64,000 bases of DNA from Lactobacillus sp. ESL0791 (GCF_029433255.1 NZ_JAQTHU010000001.1:124001-188000), one strand, 5' to 3'. Numbered from the stretch's first letter, positions 34,300 to 45,232 are shown. Numbers and translations: made by a program. The notes: generated by a model not told the origin, from the letters alone.

Positions 34300-35226
34300 C
34301 TATTTCACTATTTCTTCAAAGGCCTGAGCAATTTCTTTGGTTTGGGCAGGACCTGTAGTGCAGCAACTGCCGATTAAATGCGCGCCTAACTTGTACCATT
34401 TTTTAGTGGCCTGATAAAAATCAATTGGGTGTGCGATTTTCTGCCAGGTTTTACTGGCGGGATCATAGGAAGCACCTTGATTAGGATAAACGACAATTTC
34501 TTTGCTAGTTTCTTGTTGAATACAGGTAATTGCTGAACTAACAAGGTGCGGATTGACACAGTTGACACCAACAGCAAAAACCTGCGGGAAGTTATTGACA
34601 GCATTAACTGCGGTCTTGAGACTGGTGCCGTCACTGATTGTTTGGCTGTCTTGCAAGGTGAAACTTACATAAACTGGGATTTGTGGCTGCTGTTCTTTGA
34701 GCCAAGTCAATAAACAAATAACTTCTTCAAGTTTAGGCTGAGTCTCAATTGCCAGACAATCTGGCTTTTCAGCGATGATCGTTGTTAGACGCGGAAGATG
34801 AAAGTCAAGATACTCTTTTGAAGATAAATGGTAGTCGCCCCGATATTCATTACCGTCTGCGAGATAGGCACCGTAAGCGCCAATTGTCCCAGCGACGAAA
34901 TTATGCTTACCAGTTTGCTTTTCGTAATCTTCCCGAGCTTGCTTGGCAATTTTGACAGCAGAAGCGATAAAATTCTGTGCTTGTGCATTCGAATAACCTA
35001 ATTCTGTAAAAGCAGGGACATTTGCTTGGTAGGTATCGGTAATTACCAGTTGAGCCCCGGCTTGAAAATAATTCATATGTGCCTGGTAGACGGTTTTCGG
35101 ATCGGTAATTAAAGCGGATGCCGTCCACAGATGATTATTGGTTTTGATCCCCTGTCTTTCTAATTCGTCAGACATTGCACCGTCTAAAACCAAGCCCCTG
35201 TTTTTGATTGCTTCTATTAAATTCAT
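34300..35226 (-). CDS. mmuM: Homocysteine S-methyltransferase (S-methylmethionine-using)
   Basis: The enzyme transfers a methyl group from S-methylmethionine to homocysteine, giving methionine. The 308-residue TIM barrel has LVLDGAMSDELERQG at the start and the zinc cysteines in GVNCVNP and GSCCTTGP. ATG 35226 follows SD AGGAG. It is divergent, 93 bases away, from the matching permease gene. The 212 bases downstream of it hold no gene. Confidence 0.93.
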   Translation of the reverse strand: MNLIEAIKNRGLVLDGAMSDELERQGIKTNNHLWTASALITDPKTVYQAHMNYFQAGAQLVITDTYQANVPAFTELGYSNAQAQNFIASAVKIAKQAREDYEKQTGKHNFVAGTIGAYGAYLADGNEYRGDYHLSSKEYLDFHLPRLTTIIAEKPDCLAIETQPKLEEVICLLTWLKEQQPQIPVYVSFTLQDSQTISDGTSLKTAVNAVNNFPQVFAVGVNCVNPHLVSSAITCIQQETSKEIVVYPNQGASYDPASKTWQKIAHPIDFYQATKKWYKLGAHLIGSCCTTGPAQTKEIAQAFEEIVK

Positions 35227-35319
35227 ACTTTTCTCCTAAATTAACGTTGCTAATTTTTTCTTGTAGTAATATTATTTTAATTATAATATAATTTACAAGC
35301 TAAACAAGGGGCATAATTT

Positions 35320-36699
35320 ATGGAAAAAAAGATGCATTTAAACCGTAAAATGGAATCGCGCCATATCCGGATGATTTCATTAGGCGGTGTAATTGGGACA
35401 GGGCTATTTCTAAGCTCGGGCTATACCATCCACCAGGCAGGACCAATTGGGACAATAATCGCATATTTGATTGGTGCGGTTTTGGTTTATACAGTCATGC
35501 TGTGCCTTGGAGAATTAGCCGTGGCCATGCCTTATACCGGCTCTTTTCATGTTTATGCCAAAAACTATATTGGTCCCGCTACCGGTTTTGTTGTCGCGAT
35601 TTTATACTGGCTGACCTGGACCATTGCTTTGGGGTCTGAATTTACGGCTGCTGGTTTGATTATGCAGCAATGGTTTCCCACCATTCCGGTTTGGTGCTGG
35701 AGTCTTGTTTTCATGATTTTAATTTTTGCGGTTAACTATTTCTCCGTCAAAACTTTTGCCGAAAGCGAATTTTGGCTGGCGGCGATTAAGGTGTTTGCGA
35801 TTGTTGCCTTCATTATTCTTGGCGTTTTAGCGATTGTGGGGATTATCCCGTTGCGTGGGATGCATCATGCGCCGGGGCTGACTAATTTATATAAGAATGG
35901 CCTCTTTCCGAACGGCTGGCACGGTGTTTTCACAACAATGCTGACGGTAAACTTTGCTTTTTCCGGAACAGAATTAATCGGGGTTACTGCTGGAGAGGCC
36001 AAGGATCCAGAGAAAACAATTCCCCAGGCAATTCATACTACCTTGTGGCGGTTAATTATTTTCTTTGTTGGCAGTATCGTAGTTTTGTCAGCATTAATAC
36101 CATATAAGGTGGCGGGGGTGACCCAGAGTCCTTTTGTTTACGTGCTAAAGCAGATGAATATTCCGTTTGCCGGTGACATAATGAATTTTGTTGTGCTGAC
36201 GGCAATCGTTTCGGCGGCCAATTCTGGCTTATACGCATCGGCGCGGATGTTGTGGTCATTAGGAAATGAAGGCACTATTCCGAAGTTCTTTGCGAAAACA
36301 AATCACGAGGGTTCGCCGATTGTTGCGTTGACTTTCAGCATGCTTGGCGGGATTTTTGCCCTGATTTCCAGTGTCGTAGCTGCGGATACGGTCTACTTGG
36401 TGCTGGTTTCGATTTCGGGACTAGCCGTAGTATTTGTGTGGATGGCGATTGCACTGAGTGAGATTAACTTTCGCAAACGCTTTTTAAAGGAAGGTCATAG
36501 TCTCAGTGAATTAAAGTTTAAGACACCATGCTGGCCATTAGTACCGTACTTTGCTTTCTTGATGAGCGCGTTATCTTGTCTGTTAATTTGGTTTGACCCG
36601 AAGCAGCGGATTGCGTTGTACTGCACACTGCCGTTTGTTGCAGTTTGCTATTTGGTCCATTATTTTTGGGCCAAGATGGGTAAAACAGCGAAAAAATAA
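35320..36699 (+). CDS. mmuP: APC-family amino acid permease, probable S-methylmethionine permease
   Basis: This 459-residue transporter has 12 membrane helices and the APC signature at the start ([21 protein letters not shown]). The pairing with mmuM supports S-methylmethionine as substrate; other amino acids cannot be excluded. SD CAAGGGGC precedes ATG by 9 bases. Confidence 0.87.
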   Translation: MEKKMHLNRKMESRHIRMISLGGVIGTGLFLSSGYTIHQAGPIGTIIAYLIGAVLVYTVMLCLGELAVAMPYTGSFHVYAKNYIGPATGFVVAILYWLTWTIALGSEFTAAGLIMQQWFPTIPVWCWSLVFMILIFAVNYFSVKTFAESEFWLAAIKVFAIVAFIILGVLAIVGIIPLRGMHHAPGLTNLYKNGLFPNGWHGVFTTMLTVNFAFSGTELIGVTAGEAKDPEKTIPQAIHTTLWRLIIFFVGSIVVLSALIPYKVAGVTQSPFVYVLKQMNIPFAGDIMNFVVLTAIVSAANSGLYASARMLWSLGNEGTIPKFFAKTNHEGSPIVALTFSMLGGIFALISSVVAADTVYLVLVSISGLAVVFVWMAIALSEINFRKRFLKEGHSLSELKFKTPCWPLVPYFAFLMSALSCLLIWFDPKQRIALYCTLPFVAVCYLVHYFWAKMGKTAKK

Positions 36700-36735
36700 T
36701 AGGTTGGAAAAGAGGTGATTCTTTTCCAGCCTATT
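36698..36735. terminator. Bidirectional terminator
   Basis: AATAGGTTGGAAAAG pairs with CTTTTCCAGCCTATT between convergent genes. Confidence 0.9.
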
Positions 36736-36739
36736 TATT

Positions 36740-38366
36740 TTATGAATTGATTTTTTGAAGATCGACAACTTGGTCAGCCAAGTTTGCTATATCTTTTTGT
36801 AAATGATGGGTAACCATGATGACGGTTTTTCCGGGATCGGTTAAAATTTGTTTTTCTAATTGTGTGCTTGCTTCTTTATCTAATGATGAAGTCGCCTCAT
36901 CCAACAGATAAATCGGTGTCTTGCGCAGCAGTGCCCTGGCAAACGCGATGCACTGCTTTTGCCCACCGGATAGAGAATAACCTTTACTGTCGAGCATGGT
37001 GTTTAGACCTTGCGGCAGTTTAGCAACGGTTGCAGTTAAGTCGCATTTTTTGATCACCCGATCAAGTTCTGCAATAGAAAAATCTTCGCCTAATGTCAGG
37101 TTCCACCTTAAAGAAGCGTTGAAAATATACGGATTTTGCAGCACATAAGATATTTGCTGATGAAACTGCCGGTCGGATAAGTCGTGATAATCCTGCTTGC
37201 CAAGAAAAATTTTCCCGTGATAATTTTTAATTAGGCCGCTGATGATGTTTAGCAGCGTACTTTTACCTGCGGCAGAATCCCCGGTTAAGATATATTTGCC
37301 TTTATTCTTAAAGCTGAAAGCGAGATTGTTAAGCGTTGTCTTGTCTTTCTGCGGATAAGTGTAAGAAATATGATTTAAAGAAATGTCGCTATTAGCAGTA
37401 AATGGAATTTCTTTTTTAGATGGCATCGTTTTGACACTGGCTAATTTTGCCATAATCGGCTTGAGCGATCTGAATTCCTGCCAGTTAAAACTGATACCGC
37501 TGAGTTCAGCGAAAATTGTTCCGGCAAAAAATTGCGCGCCGCTGATTGTCCCAACCGGTGTCAGATGCTGCAGGATCAGCCAACCGGCTTGGGCGAGCAG
37601 GATGCTCTGGCAGGATGCTCTGGCAGGCAAAAGAAATCAGGTTGGTTGTCCACGCGCTGGCACCGGCTGCCTTTTTATAGGCAACCGCATGCTTTTTAAC
37701 GTCACCGCAAGCATCATTAATTTTGTTGACGATTACCTGGGCGGCATTTGCCAAGAATAATGTGTTGAAGCCGTCCAAAAGATCATTAATGGTATTAACC
37801 AGCCGTTCGTTGGCATGTGTGAAGGAAAGTGAACGCTTGGCCATTAACTTGGTGAACAGGTTGGGCACGATTGCCATAATGATTGTCAAAATGGCGGTAG
37901 TAATCAGCAGGCTGTAATGAAAGTAAGCCAGAGTGACGGCGCTCATGCTGATTTCGCTGATTTGCTGGATAATCATCATCAAATCGCCGATGCCAAATTC
38001 ATTAATCGTGTTGATATCGTTGGTCAGCCAGGAAGTATAGGTGGCCGTTGTTTGTTCATGAAAATAATGATAATCGGCCGCTGCCAGCCGTTTAGCGACA
38101 TCGGTTCTGATTAGTGTGTCGATATTCTGTGTGAGATAGGCCGTGCTAACCGTAATCCAATTGCCGAAAACTGCATAAAAGGTATATGCAAGGGTCATAA
38201 TTCCTACCCAGATAAAAAACTGTTTGCCGTTCATTTGGGCAACCGCACTTAATGCGTTGGCACTGGAAATACCGCCGAGTGTCTGCCAGCCAGCGTTAAT
38301 AACTGTTAAAACAATAACAAGAATGAATTGGAACTTTGTCCTTTTGAAATAATTGAATAAACTCAT
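36740..38366 (-). pseudogene. ABC exporter (membrane plus ATPase) broken by a 13-bp tandem duplication
   Basis: Two frames form one protein of about 538 residues. The upstream part (from ATG 38366, SD AAAGGGGA) has the membrane domain up to ...LISFACQSIL. The downstream part carries the last membrane helix and the ATPase with Walker A TGDSAAGKST, signature LSGGQKQCIAFARA and DEATSSLD. A 13-bp tandem repeat at 37598-37623 shifts the frame; removing one unit gives a seamless ISFACQSILLAQAGWLIL. The substrate is unknown; the type resembles peptide or drug exporters. Confidence 0.88.
37598..37623. repeat. 13-bp tandem duplication inside the ABC exporter gene
   Basis: CAGGATGCTCTGG occurs twice in a row, followed by CAG, the start of a third unit. 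Its length is not a multiple of three, so it inactivates the gene. It could revert by slippage or recombination. Confidence 0.95.
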
Positions 38367-38522
38367 AAAATTCCCCTTTAATGAATAGATAAATAATAGA
38401 TTGCATAATAAGTTCCTCCTTTGTTTAAATCGATTAAAATTAATTATTAATAAAATTTTAACATAATATTTCAAAGAGAGTTATAATGTCGAAAATTAAA
38501 CTTAAGTATGGAAGGGTAAAAA

Positions 38523-39608
38523 ATGTTTGCTGATAAAAGATTACGCCTATGGCATTTAGGACAAGTCGTAATTCAACTTATTGTTCTGCTTGTTTACAGC
38601 TTGTTGACATTACCTAACATCAACAAGCGGGGATTATGGAGTTTATTAATTTGCTTTGTTTTTTGCTTGCTTGAATTTACCTTGGTAAAATCAGAAAGTG
38701 AACAGGCGACAAGATGGCAAAAAATCAATCATTATCTTGAAGTGCTTGCCATTACTTATACTTTGCCCGAATCCTTACGCCTGATTTCCAAATTGATCCT
38801 GCGTTTTAATTTTTTAAATCCAACTTTTTGGATGATTATTGTTGGAATCTACACATTAGTTATGTATATTCCGATGGCTAAACTTGCGTTAGCAAAAGTG
38901 CAAAATAACTGGGGCCGGATCATTCTTCTTGCTTTGATTATTTTTAATAATACGGTTGGGGCGGCACAGATTGCTGCCGCCGATTTAGGCTATACAGCCG
39001 CACTTGAAGCTGCTTATGATTCAGGTTTTGCCGGCTGTTTTGCTCTGATTATTATTACTTTGCTTGCAATGCATGAATGGGGCTTTCACGCGCCGCATTT
39101 TAAATTTGGGTCTAAAGTTTCAGTCGGCATTATTTTTTTAATAATTTGTTTGCTGGTATTGAATATTTTTTATCAAATTTTTCCGAGAATCTTGGCTAAT
39201 CCTACATGGGATTATCTTTATTCAACGTGGCAAACTTATAGTTTTAACCTTGAGTTTAATTTGAACCTCAAAATGATTTTTACGGTGTTGGAGGCAGGAA
39301 TTGCTGAAGAATGGTTAATGCGGTATTGTGTTTTAAATCTACTGCTGAAGATTTTTCAAAATAATAAGTGGCAACTTGTTTTAGCCGTATTTTTTGATGG
39401 CTTAATTTTCGGCATGTGGCATTTATCTAATATATCATTTCAATCGCTGCCGGCAACCTTGTACCAAATGTTTGGGGTTGGTAGCTCAGCTCTGTTTTTA
39501 GCTGCAATTTATCTTTACACCGATTCCCTTCTTGTGGGAATGATTTACCACTGTTTATATGACTTTCCGGTTTTTCTTTTTCAAGGGGCCGCGGACGTTG
39601 GCAATTAA
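38523..39608 (+). CDS. CPBP-family intramembrane metalloprotease
   Basis: The 361-residue protein has about ten membrane helices. The CPBP (Abi) motifs lie in the C-terminal half: EEWLMR (motif 1), FGMWHLS (motif 2) and HCLYDFP (motif 3). In lactobacilli such proteins often accompany bacteriocin or peptide systems, as immunity or maturation factors; here it neighbours a broken ABC exporter. The role is not proven. Confidence 0.87.
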   Translation: MFADKRLRLWHLGQVVIQLIVLLVYSLLTLPNINKRGLWSLLICFVFCLLEFTLVKSESEQATRWQKINHYLEVLAITYTLPESLRLISKLILRFNFLNPTFWMIIVGIYTLVMYIPMAKLALAKVQNNWGRIILLALIIFNNTVGAAQIAAADLGYTAALEAAYDSGFAGCFALIIITLLAMHEWGFHAPHFKFGSKVSVGIIFLIICLLVLNIFYQIFPRILANPTWDYLYSTWQTYSFNLEFNLNLKMIFTVLEAGIAEEWLMRYCVLNLLLKIFQNNKWQLVLAVFFDGLIFGMWHLSNISFQSLPATLYQMFGVGSSALFLAAIYLYTDSLLVGMIYHCLYDFPVFLFQGAADVGN

Positions 39609-39624
39609 TTGAATAGCAAAAAAT

Positions 39625-39660
39625 AGAACTGACGCATCATTTTGCATCAGTTCTGTTTTT
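39625..39660. terminator. Bidirectional terminator
   Basis: AGAACTGA pairs with TCAGTTCT, with inner CATCA/TGCA partners, flanked by A- and T-runs. Confidence 0.8.
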
Positions 39661-39676
39661 AGATAAATTTTCTGTT

Positions 39677-40426
39677 TTAGTGCTGAAATTGGTCCCCAGC
39701 CAGTTGACGATAAAAGTTGGCCTTGGTTGTTTGGACATATGGAGTGAGCCATAGGTTGCCAATTCCCGCAGCTATGCCGGCAACAATTGAACAAGTTGCG
39801 ATGTAAGTTAAGTTAAAATGAACAGCAGAACCGATAACTACGCCAATAATTGCGCCTAAAAAAATTAGCAGCAAGTACCAACCGGCGAAACTCAAGTCTA
39901 ATACAAACAGCTCCCATTTGTGTCCCTGCATTAGTTCTTTGCTGGCGGTTACTCCTGTTGTATAAGTCACTTTTTGCCCACTTTCAACCATGTCTTTGAC
40001 AATATACGGCGTCAGCGCATAAGAATAGGATTTGATAATTCCGGGAATAATCAGTAGCAGGCTCCAGAAGAATTCAAATAGAAGCTGCATTATATAATTT
40101 AAAAGCTCGGGGGTAAATAAGTTATTGTAAAACATTGAAAAAGCTGCCTTACCAATACTGTCTTTCTTGCCTTCAGTTAAGTTTAAAAAACTAATAGCAA
40201 AGCTTAGCGCAAAAAAATTGGTAAATATTGAAAGAATCGTTTGTAAGATGGCTCGTATTTCAATTTGATAATTAACACCAGGTAAAGTGCCGTGAATTGC
40301 TTTCTGGAAATAACCAATTGAAATAACTAGGTTAACAATGCTGATAATCAGCGTAACACCTATTGCCCAAGTCCAGTTACCGCGCAGCTGATTTTTGGCA
40401 TTTTGCTTCAATTCTGTTCTAATCAT
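39677..40426 (-). CDS. DUF975 family membrane protein
   Basis: The 249-residue protein has five or six membrane helices and begins with the typical RTELKQNAKNQLRGNW. It also shows IPGIIKSYSYALTPYIVKD and ASKELMQGHKWELFVLDLSF, hallmarks of the DUF975 family of Firmicutes. The function is unknown. SD AGGAGG is next to ATG. Confidence 0.87.
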   Translation of the reverse strand: MIRTELKQNAKNQLRGNWTWAIGVTLIISIVNLVISIGYFQKAIHGTLPGVNYQIEIRAILQTILSIFTNFFALSFAISFLNLTEGKKDSIGKAAFSMFYNNLFTPELLNYIMQLLFEFFWSLLLIIPGIIKSYSYALTPYIVKDMVESGQKVTYTTGVTASKELMQGHKWELFVLDLSFAGWYLLLIFLGAIIGVVIGSAVHFNLTYIATCSIVAGIAAGIGNLWLTPYVQTTKANFYRQLAGDQFQH

Positions 40427-40602
40427 TTTTGCCTCCTTTTATTTCTGGTTACTATATCAATTATTCTACTCTGCTTATGGTTCTTTTACAATTTCCCTTT
40501 CATTTAAAAATCATTTGTTTTTGGCTGACTAGGCTAAGTTACTAAAATTAAACTATAATAAGGTTTAATGAGATTCAGAGTGATAAAAAAGAAGATGGGA
40601 CA

Positions 40603-41925
40603 ATGAAACAAGAATCACTGTTTGCTGATAATGAGAAGAACATGCCGCTTGCGAGCCGAGTTCGGCCCACTAGTTTAAAAGAATTTGTCGGTCAAGAACA
40701 GTTACTGGGCCCCGGTAAAATTTTGCGGGAGATGATTGATAACGATCAAGTCTCTTCGATGATCTTTTGGGGCCCGCCCGGTGTCGGTAAAACCACGCTG
40801 GCAAAGATTATTGCTAGGCAAACACAGGCTAGTTTTTATAATTTCAGCGCTGTTGACAGCAGCATCAGCAAAATCCGCAAAATTATGAAAGAGGCCGAAG
40901 AAGAACGTGAAATCGGGCAGAAGACCTTGGTATTTGTTGACGAAATTCACCGCTTCAATAAGGCTCAACAGGATGCATTTTTGCCGTACGTTGAAGCCGG
41001 CAGCATAACCTTAATTGGGGCAACAACGGAAAATCTATCCTTTGAAGTTAATTCGGCTTTATTGTCGCGCTGCAAAGTTTTTGTCTTAAAGGCCCTTGAG
41101 GTCAAGGATATTGTTAAATTGCTCCAGAATGCCTTGCGCAATCCCAACGGTTTTGGCAAGTTAAAAGTTGAGATTGGTGACCAGGAAATTAAGGCTATTG
41201 CCAAGTTTGCCAACGGCGATGCCCGGACAGCTTTGAACACACTGGAAATGGCGGTTTTGAATGGTGTTAAAAAAGACAACGTGGTCAAGGTCACGCTGGC
41301 AAATTTATCGCAGCTGATCACACGCAAGTCGGTTTTATATGATAAGAATGGTGAGGAGCACTATAACATCATCTCCGCCCTGCATAAATCAATGCGCAAC
41401 AGCGATGTTGATGCGGCAATTTACTGGCTTTCCCGGATGCTTGAGGGCGGGGAAGATCCGCTGTACATTGCGCGTCGGCTTGTGCGTTTTGCCAGTGAGG
41501 ATATCGGCCTTGCTGACACCAATGCTCTGAACGTTGCTGTCAATGTTTTTCAGGCCTGCCAGTTTCTGGGGATGCCCGAATGTGACGTTCATTTGACTGA
41601 AGCTGTGATCTATCTGTCGCTTGCGCCCAAGTCTAACGCAGTTTATAAGGCCCGGCTGGCTGCAGCGGAAGATGTTAAAAAAACTAGTGATGAACCCGTG
41701 CCGCTGCAGATTCGTAATGCTCCGACCAAACTGATGAAGAATTTAGGTTACGGCAAGGATTACCAGTTGGCCCATTCTGCTAAGGATAAGCTGACTAATA
41801 TGAAAACAATGCCATCCAATCTTGCGGGTCACGAATATTATCACCCAACAACTGAGGGCCATGAAGACCGCTTTAAAAAACGGCTGGAGCAGATCAAGCA
41901 GTGGCACCAGGAGAATGATGAATAA
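40603..41925 (+). CDS. rarA: Replication-associated recombination protein A (RarA/MgsA)
   Basis: RarA is an AAA+ ATPase that acts at stalled replication forks. The 440-residue sequence has RPTSLKEFVGQEQLLG, Walker A GPPGVGKTT (residues 57-65), Walker B LVFVDEIHRF, sensor ATTENLSFEVN and the C-terminal MgsA domain with FASEDIGLAD and HEYYHPTTEG. ATG 40603 follows weak SD GAAGATGG. It is alone, followed by a MITE-like element. Confidence 0.95.
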   Translation: MKQESLFADNEKNMPLASRVRPTSLKEFVGQEQLLGPGKILREMIDNDQVSSMIFWGPPGVGKTTLAKIIARQTQASFYNFSAVDSSISKIRKIMKEAEEEREIGQKTLVFVDEIHRFNKAQQDAFLPYVEAGSITLIGATTENLSFEVNSALLSRCKVFVLKALEVKDIVKLLQNALRNPNGFGKLKVEIGDQEIKAIAKFANGDARTALNTLEMAVLNGVKKDNVVKVTLANLSQLITRKSVLYDKNGEEHYNIISALHKSMRNSDVDAAIYWLSRMLEGGEDPLYIARRLVRFASEDIGLADTNALNVAVNVFQACQFLGMPECDVHLTEAVIYLSLAPKSNAVYKARLAAAEDVKKTSDEPVPLQIRNAPTKLMKNLGYGKDYQLAHSAKDKLTNMKTMPSNLAGHEYYHPTTEGHEDRFKKRLEQIKQWHQENDE

Positions 41926-41927
41926 GA

Positions 41928-42127
41928 AAAAATGTGTCTGGGAAAAACCATGCTTTTTAAAAATATTATTTAAGAGCAATTATTAAAGTCGAATATTATT
42001 GTAAATATCTTTAAATTTTGTAACTTTTTGTTGTGTAATCTAGACAAAAGATTGTATAAAAAAGGAATGTTAGTTTTTTTATTCTAACATTCCTTTTTGA
42101 TTTGAGTTTTTTCCCAGACACATTTTT
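41928..42127. mobile_element. MITE-like 200-bp element with 20-bp perfect terminal inverted repeats
   Basis: The ends AAAAATGTGTCTGGGAAAAA and TTTTTCCCAGACACATTTTT are perfect inverse complements, exactly 200 bp apart from end to end. The interior has no ORF but a strong hairpin with T-runs (AAAAAGGAATGTTAG/CTAACATTCCTTTTT, ~42058-42098). It begins three bases after the rarA stop. No clear target duplication is visible. The alternative is a long structured terminator for rarA. Confidence 0.6.
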
Positions 42128-42215
42128 ATTGGCTAATATTTAAGTAATATATATTTTGCTTTACTTCTTATATATCAACCATCTATAATAAATTAAAAAT
42201 GGAGATGATTTTATC

Positions 42216-42479
42216 ATGGAAAAAATTAGTCAAGTGAATTTTAAAATTGCTGAAAAAGATAAAAAGGAAGTTACAGCTATTTTCAAGTATTACGGTCTAG
42301 ATTTGAGTACCGGAATAAAAATGTACCTTAAGGAAGTACAACATACTAAAAGCATTCCTCTCAGATTACGTCCAGTAACTGAGCTTGATGAAGCAATTCA
42401 AGAAGCTCAGAATCATGATTTTGTTGGCAGCTATGATTCAATTGAAGATTTCACAAAAGCAATGAACGATGAAAATTGA
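42216..42479 (+). CDS. RelB/DinJ-family antitoxin
   Basis: The 87-residue protein has an N-terminal ribbon-helix-helix (QVNFKIAEKDKKEVTAIFKYYGLDLSTGIKMYL) and an acidic C-terminus (SYDSIEDFTKAM) that would wrap the toxin. It overlaps the toxin gene by 11 bases. Autoregulation by the pair is expected from the family. SD GGAGATGA lies 11 bases before ATG. Confidence 0.88.
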   Translation: MEKISQVNFKIAEKDKKEVTAIFKYYGLDLSTGIKMYLKEVQHTKSIPLRLRPVTELDEAIQEAQNHDFVGSYDSIEDFTKAMNDEN

Positions 42480-42759
42480 ACCGACCAGACGCTTTAAAAA
42501 ATCATATAAATATTATTCTAAAAAGCATTATCCGATGGATAAAATAAGTTATTGTCTGCAAGCTATTCAAACTAATGACCAAATTTTTTTGCATAAGCAC
42601 AAAGATCATAAATTATTTGCAAATTTCCGCGAAATGCATATTGATAGACAATATAATGACGATTGGCTATTGATCTACAATTTTGACGTGAACGCTAAAG
42701 AATTAATCTTAGTTTTAATTGATCTAGGAACGCATTCTAAGCTAAATAGACTTGTGTAA
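42469..42759 (+). CDS. YafQ/RelE-family mRNA interferase toxin
   Basis: The 96-residue basic protein fits the YafQ branch of RelE toxins: KIEPTRRFKKSYKYYSKK at the start, then HKHKDHKLFANFREMHIDRQYNDDWLLIY and LVLIDLGTHSKL at the end. The C-terminal His and the HxDH-like segment are candidate catalytic residues. YafQ toxins cleave mRNA on the ribosome. Confidence 0.87.
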   Translation: MKIEPTRRFKKSYKYYSKKHYPMDKISYCLQAIQTNDQIFLHKHKDHKLFANFREMHIDRQYNDDWLLIYNFDVNAKELILVLIDLGTHSKLNRLV

Positions 42760-43506
42760 CTATTTCTGGAAGTTGCGCAAGAACTTCTTCGTTTTTTCTT
42801 CTTTAGTATGGTTGAAAATCTCGTTAGGTGTGCCTTGTTCTGCGACCACACCGTCATCAATAAAGAAGACCTGATCGGAAACATCATTGGCAAAAGACAT
42901 TTCATGGGTAACGATAATCATTGTTAATCCAGTGGTTGCCAGCTGCTTCATAACGTCTAATACCTCACCAACCATTTCGGGGTCAAGTGCACTTGTTGGC
43001 TCATCAAAGAGGAGGATTTCAGGATCCATGCAGATTGCTCGGGCAATCGCCACCCGTTGCTGCTGACCACCAGATAACTGGTTGGGACGGGCATTGATGT
43101 ATTGTTCCATGCCGACCTTAGTCAAGTTTTCCATGGCAATCCTATGTGCTTCTTCTTTGGAGCGTTTAAGAATCAATTGCTGACCAACCATGCAGTTGCC
43201 CAAGACGTTTTTATTGGTAAAAAGATCAAACTGCTGGAACACCATGCCGACTTTTGCCCGGTAAATATTGCGGTTGAATTTTGGATCCAAAACATTTTTG
43301 CCATGAAATTCAACGCTGCCGCCCGACGGCTCTTCAAGCAAGTTGATGCAACGCAGAGTGGTTGATTTACCACCGCCGGAAGGACCAATAATTGTGGCAA
43401 TTTCCCCTTTGTTGATATCAAAGGAAATGTCACGCAGAACTTGGTGATCACCAAATGATTTTTTTATATGCTTTAACGATAAAATCGTGTTATTTGCTTC
43501 AGTCAT
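42760..43506 (-). CDS. Amino acid ABC transporter ATPase (probably lysine)
   Basis: The 248-residue GlnQ-type ATPase has Walker [12 protein letters not shown]-loop VFQQFDLF, signature [14 protein letters not shown] and Walker [15 protein letters not shown]. It abuts the fused binding-protein/permease gene (1-base overlap) and both are behind a lysine riboswitch. The name GlnQ would mislead about the substrate, so no symbol is given. Confidence 0.92.
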   Translation of the reverse strand: MTEANNTILSLKHIKKSFGDHQVLRDISFDINKGEIATIIGPSGGGKSTTLRCINLLEEPSGGSVEFHGKNVLDPKFNRNIYRAKVGMVFQQFDLFTNKNVLGNCMVGQQLILKRSKEEAHRIAMENLTKVGMEQYINARPNQLSGGQQQRVAIARAICMDPEILLFDEPTSALDPEMVGEVLDVMKQLATTGLTMIIVTHEMSFANDVSDQVFFIDDGVVAEQGTPNEIFNHTKEEKTKKFLRNFQK

Positions 43507-45128
43507 TAGTTATTTGCCTCCACATCTTTTTTTATTCCAACTTGAACTTGGTTTGCCATGAGATTGTAGTTCTTACTACCATTGAGGTGTCTTTCAATTA
43601 AGTTGAAAATCCGGGTGATGGTAAAAGTTAAAATCAGGTAAATAGCTGAAATTGTCAGGTAGGTTGGGAAGAACTTGAACGTCTGACTGGCAATTGTTGT
43701 TCCGACGAAGAACAGCTCGGATACGGAAATAATACTTAAAACCGAGGTATCCTTGATGTTCACGATAAATTCGTTGGTAATTGACGGCAGGCAATTTCTG
43801 ATCGCCTGCGGTAAAATGATGTGCCACATTCTTTGGTTATGAGTCATTCCTAAGGCACTAGCTGCCTCAAATTGTCCTTGCGGTGTTGAAATAATTCCGC
43901 CCCGGATAATTTCGGCTAGGTAAGCCCCGGTGTTAATGGACACGATGATTAAGGCGGCGAGTGTTCGATCCATGTTTAAGTGCCAGAACTGGGCAATACC
44001 ATAGTAGATAACGGCGGCTTGAACCATCATTGGTGTGCCTCGGAAAACTTCAATATAAACAGATAGCAACCATTTTACAAAATTAAGTACCCATCTCTTG
44101 CCGCGAGTCGTTGGGGTAGGAATTGTTCTGATAATTCCGACAAATAGGCCGATGAAAAATCCGGCAACGGTGCCGACGAAAGCAAGAAGCAGTGTCATGC
44201 CGATTCCGCTGACAATCATTCCGCCGTATTGCTTGAACATGGAAACGAACCAGTTTTCCTGCTTGCCTTTGCTGTCTTTGTTGTCAGTCTTGGGCTGCTG
44301 TTTAACTGCCTCAGTCATTAGCTTTGCACGTTCGGAATTAGGAATTGTTGCTAAAACTTGGTTGACTTCTTTTAACAGCTTCTTATTAGGCTTGGCAATC
44401 CCAATGGAAGTAACTGATTCTTCCTTAGAAGCTTTAAAACCGGGCATCTTGCTGATTGAAATAGCCTTAATGTCGGGATCAACTAACTTGAAGGAAGTGG
44501 CCTCCGTGTCTTCGGCAACATAACCATCGATTGTTCCGGAAATCAAACTTTGCCGCATTGCTGCGAAATCGCGCATTGCCGGTTCACGGTGAGCCCCAGT
44601 CAATTGGCTAATTAATTGGTAGTGGAACGTGCCTTGCTGTGCCGTTAATTTTGCCCCTTTAAAATCCTTTAAAGTCTTGGCATTGGCATACTTGCCATTG
44701 ATTTTGCTTATAACAACAAAAGTGCTGTGCCGGTATGGTTTAGAAAAGTTAATCGCCTTTTCTCTTTCGGGGGTTGGGCTCATCCCGGCAATGATCAGGT
44801 CGGCCTTGCCGCTGGTTAAGGCTGGCAGCAGGCCGTCCCATTCGGTCTTGACAACCACAACTTTGCGGTGCAATTTTTGTCCGATAATTTTAGCGATTTT
44901 AACATCGTAACCATTGGCAAAAGTGTTCGAGCCGTCGATTGGTACGGCCCCGTTTGAACTGTCTGTCTGGGTCCAGTTGTAGGGCTGATAATTGGCCTCC
45001 ATCGCAATTTTTAATACACCAGGATCCTTTTTAGCGGCTTCAGTTTTTTGGTTGGCGGTAAAACCAACGATTAAACTGAGCAACACTGCAATTACTGCAG
45101 TCACCATCCATTTACATCTTGACTTCAT
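43506..45128 (-). CDS. Fused substrate-binding protein and permease of a lysine ABC transporter
   Basis: The 540-residue protein has a signal/anchor helix ([23 protein letters not shown]), a periplasmic-type binding domain (~35-275; [41 protein letters not shown]) and a HisM-type permease (~300-520) with the ATPase-docking EAA loop [25 protein letters not shown] choose ATG 45128, since GGAGG lies 8 bases upstream; the ATG at 45143 overlaps this SD. The lysine riboswitch in the leader points to lysine as substrate. Confidence 0.9.
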   Translation of the reverse strand: MKSRCKWMVTAVIAVLLSLIVGFTANQKTEAAKKDPGVLKIAMEANYQPYNWTQTDSSNGAVPIDGSNTFANGYDVKIAKIIGQKLHRKVVVVKTEWDGLLPALTSGKADLIIAGMSPTPEREKAINFSKPYRHSTFVVISKINGKYANAKTLKDFKGAKLTAQQGTFHYQLISQLTGAHREPAMRDFAAMRQSLISGTIDGYVAEDTEATSFKLVDPDIKAISISKMPGFKASKEESVTSIGIAKPNKKLLKEVNQVLATIPNSERAKLMTEAVKQQPKTDNKDSKGKQENWFVSMFKQYGGMIVSGIGMTLLLAFVGTVAGFFIGLFVGIIRTIPTPTTRGKRWVLNFVKWLLSVYIEVFRGTPMMVQAAVIYYGIAQFWHLNMDRTLAALIIVSINTGAYLAEIIRGGIISTPQGQFEAASALGMTHNQRMWHIILPQAIRNCLPSITNEFIVNIKDTSVLSIISVSELFFVGTTIASQTFKFFPTYLTISAIYLILTFTITRIFNLIERHLNGSKNYNLMANQVQVGIKKDVEANN

Positions 45129-45182
45129 TTTGAAAACCTCCATAAATATGTTTCAAACAAAGCCAATACAATAAAAGCGTAA

Positions 45183-45216
45183 ATAAAAAACCTCGCTGCG
45201 ATTACAACGAGGTTTA
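45183..45216 (-). terminator. Lysine-riboswitch terminator
   Basis: On the minus strand CCTCG pairs with CGAGG and is followed by TTTTTTATTT, between the riboswitch and the transporter gene. Confidence 0.75.
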
Positions 45217-45232
45217 ATTAATCGTATAGCGC

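Noticed and set aside
37383..38114. Plus-strand frames opposite the broken ABC exporter
   Set aside because: Antisense shadows; the minus-strand reading has all ABC motifs.
41926..42215. Considered as a small RNA gene or attachment site
   Set aside because: The perfect 20-bp inverted ends and exact 200-bp size fit a MITE better; no integrase or tRNA is near.
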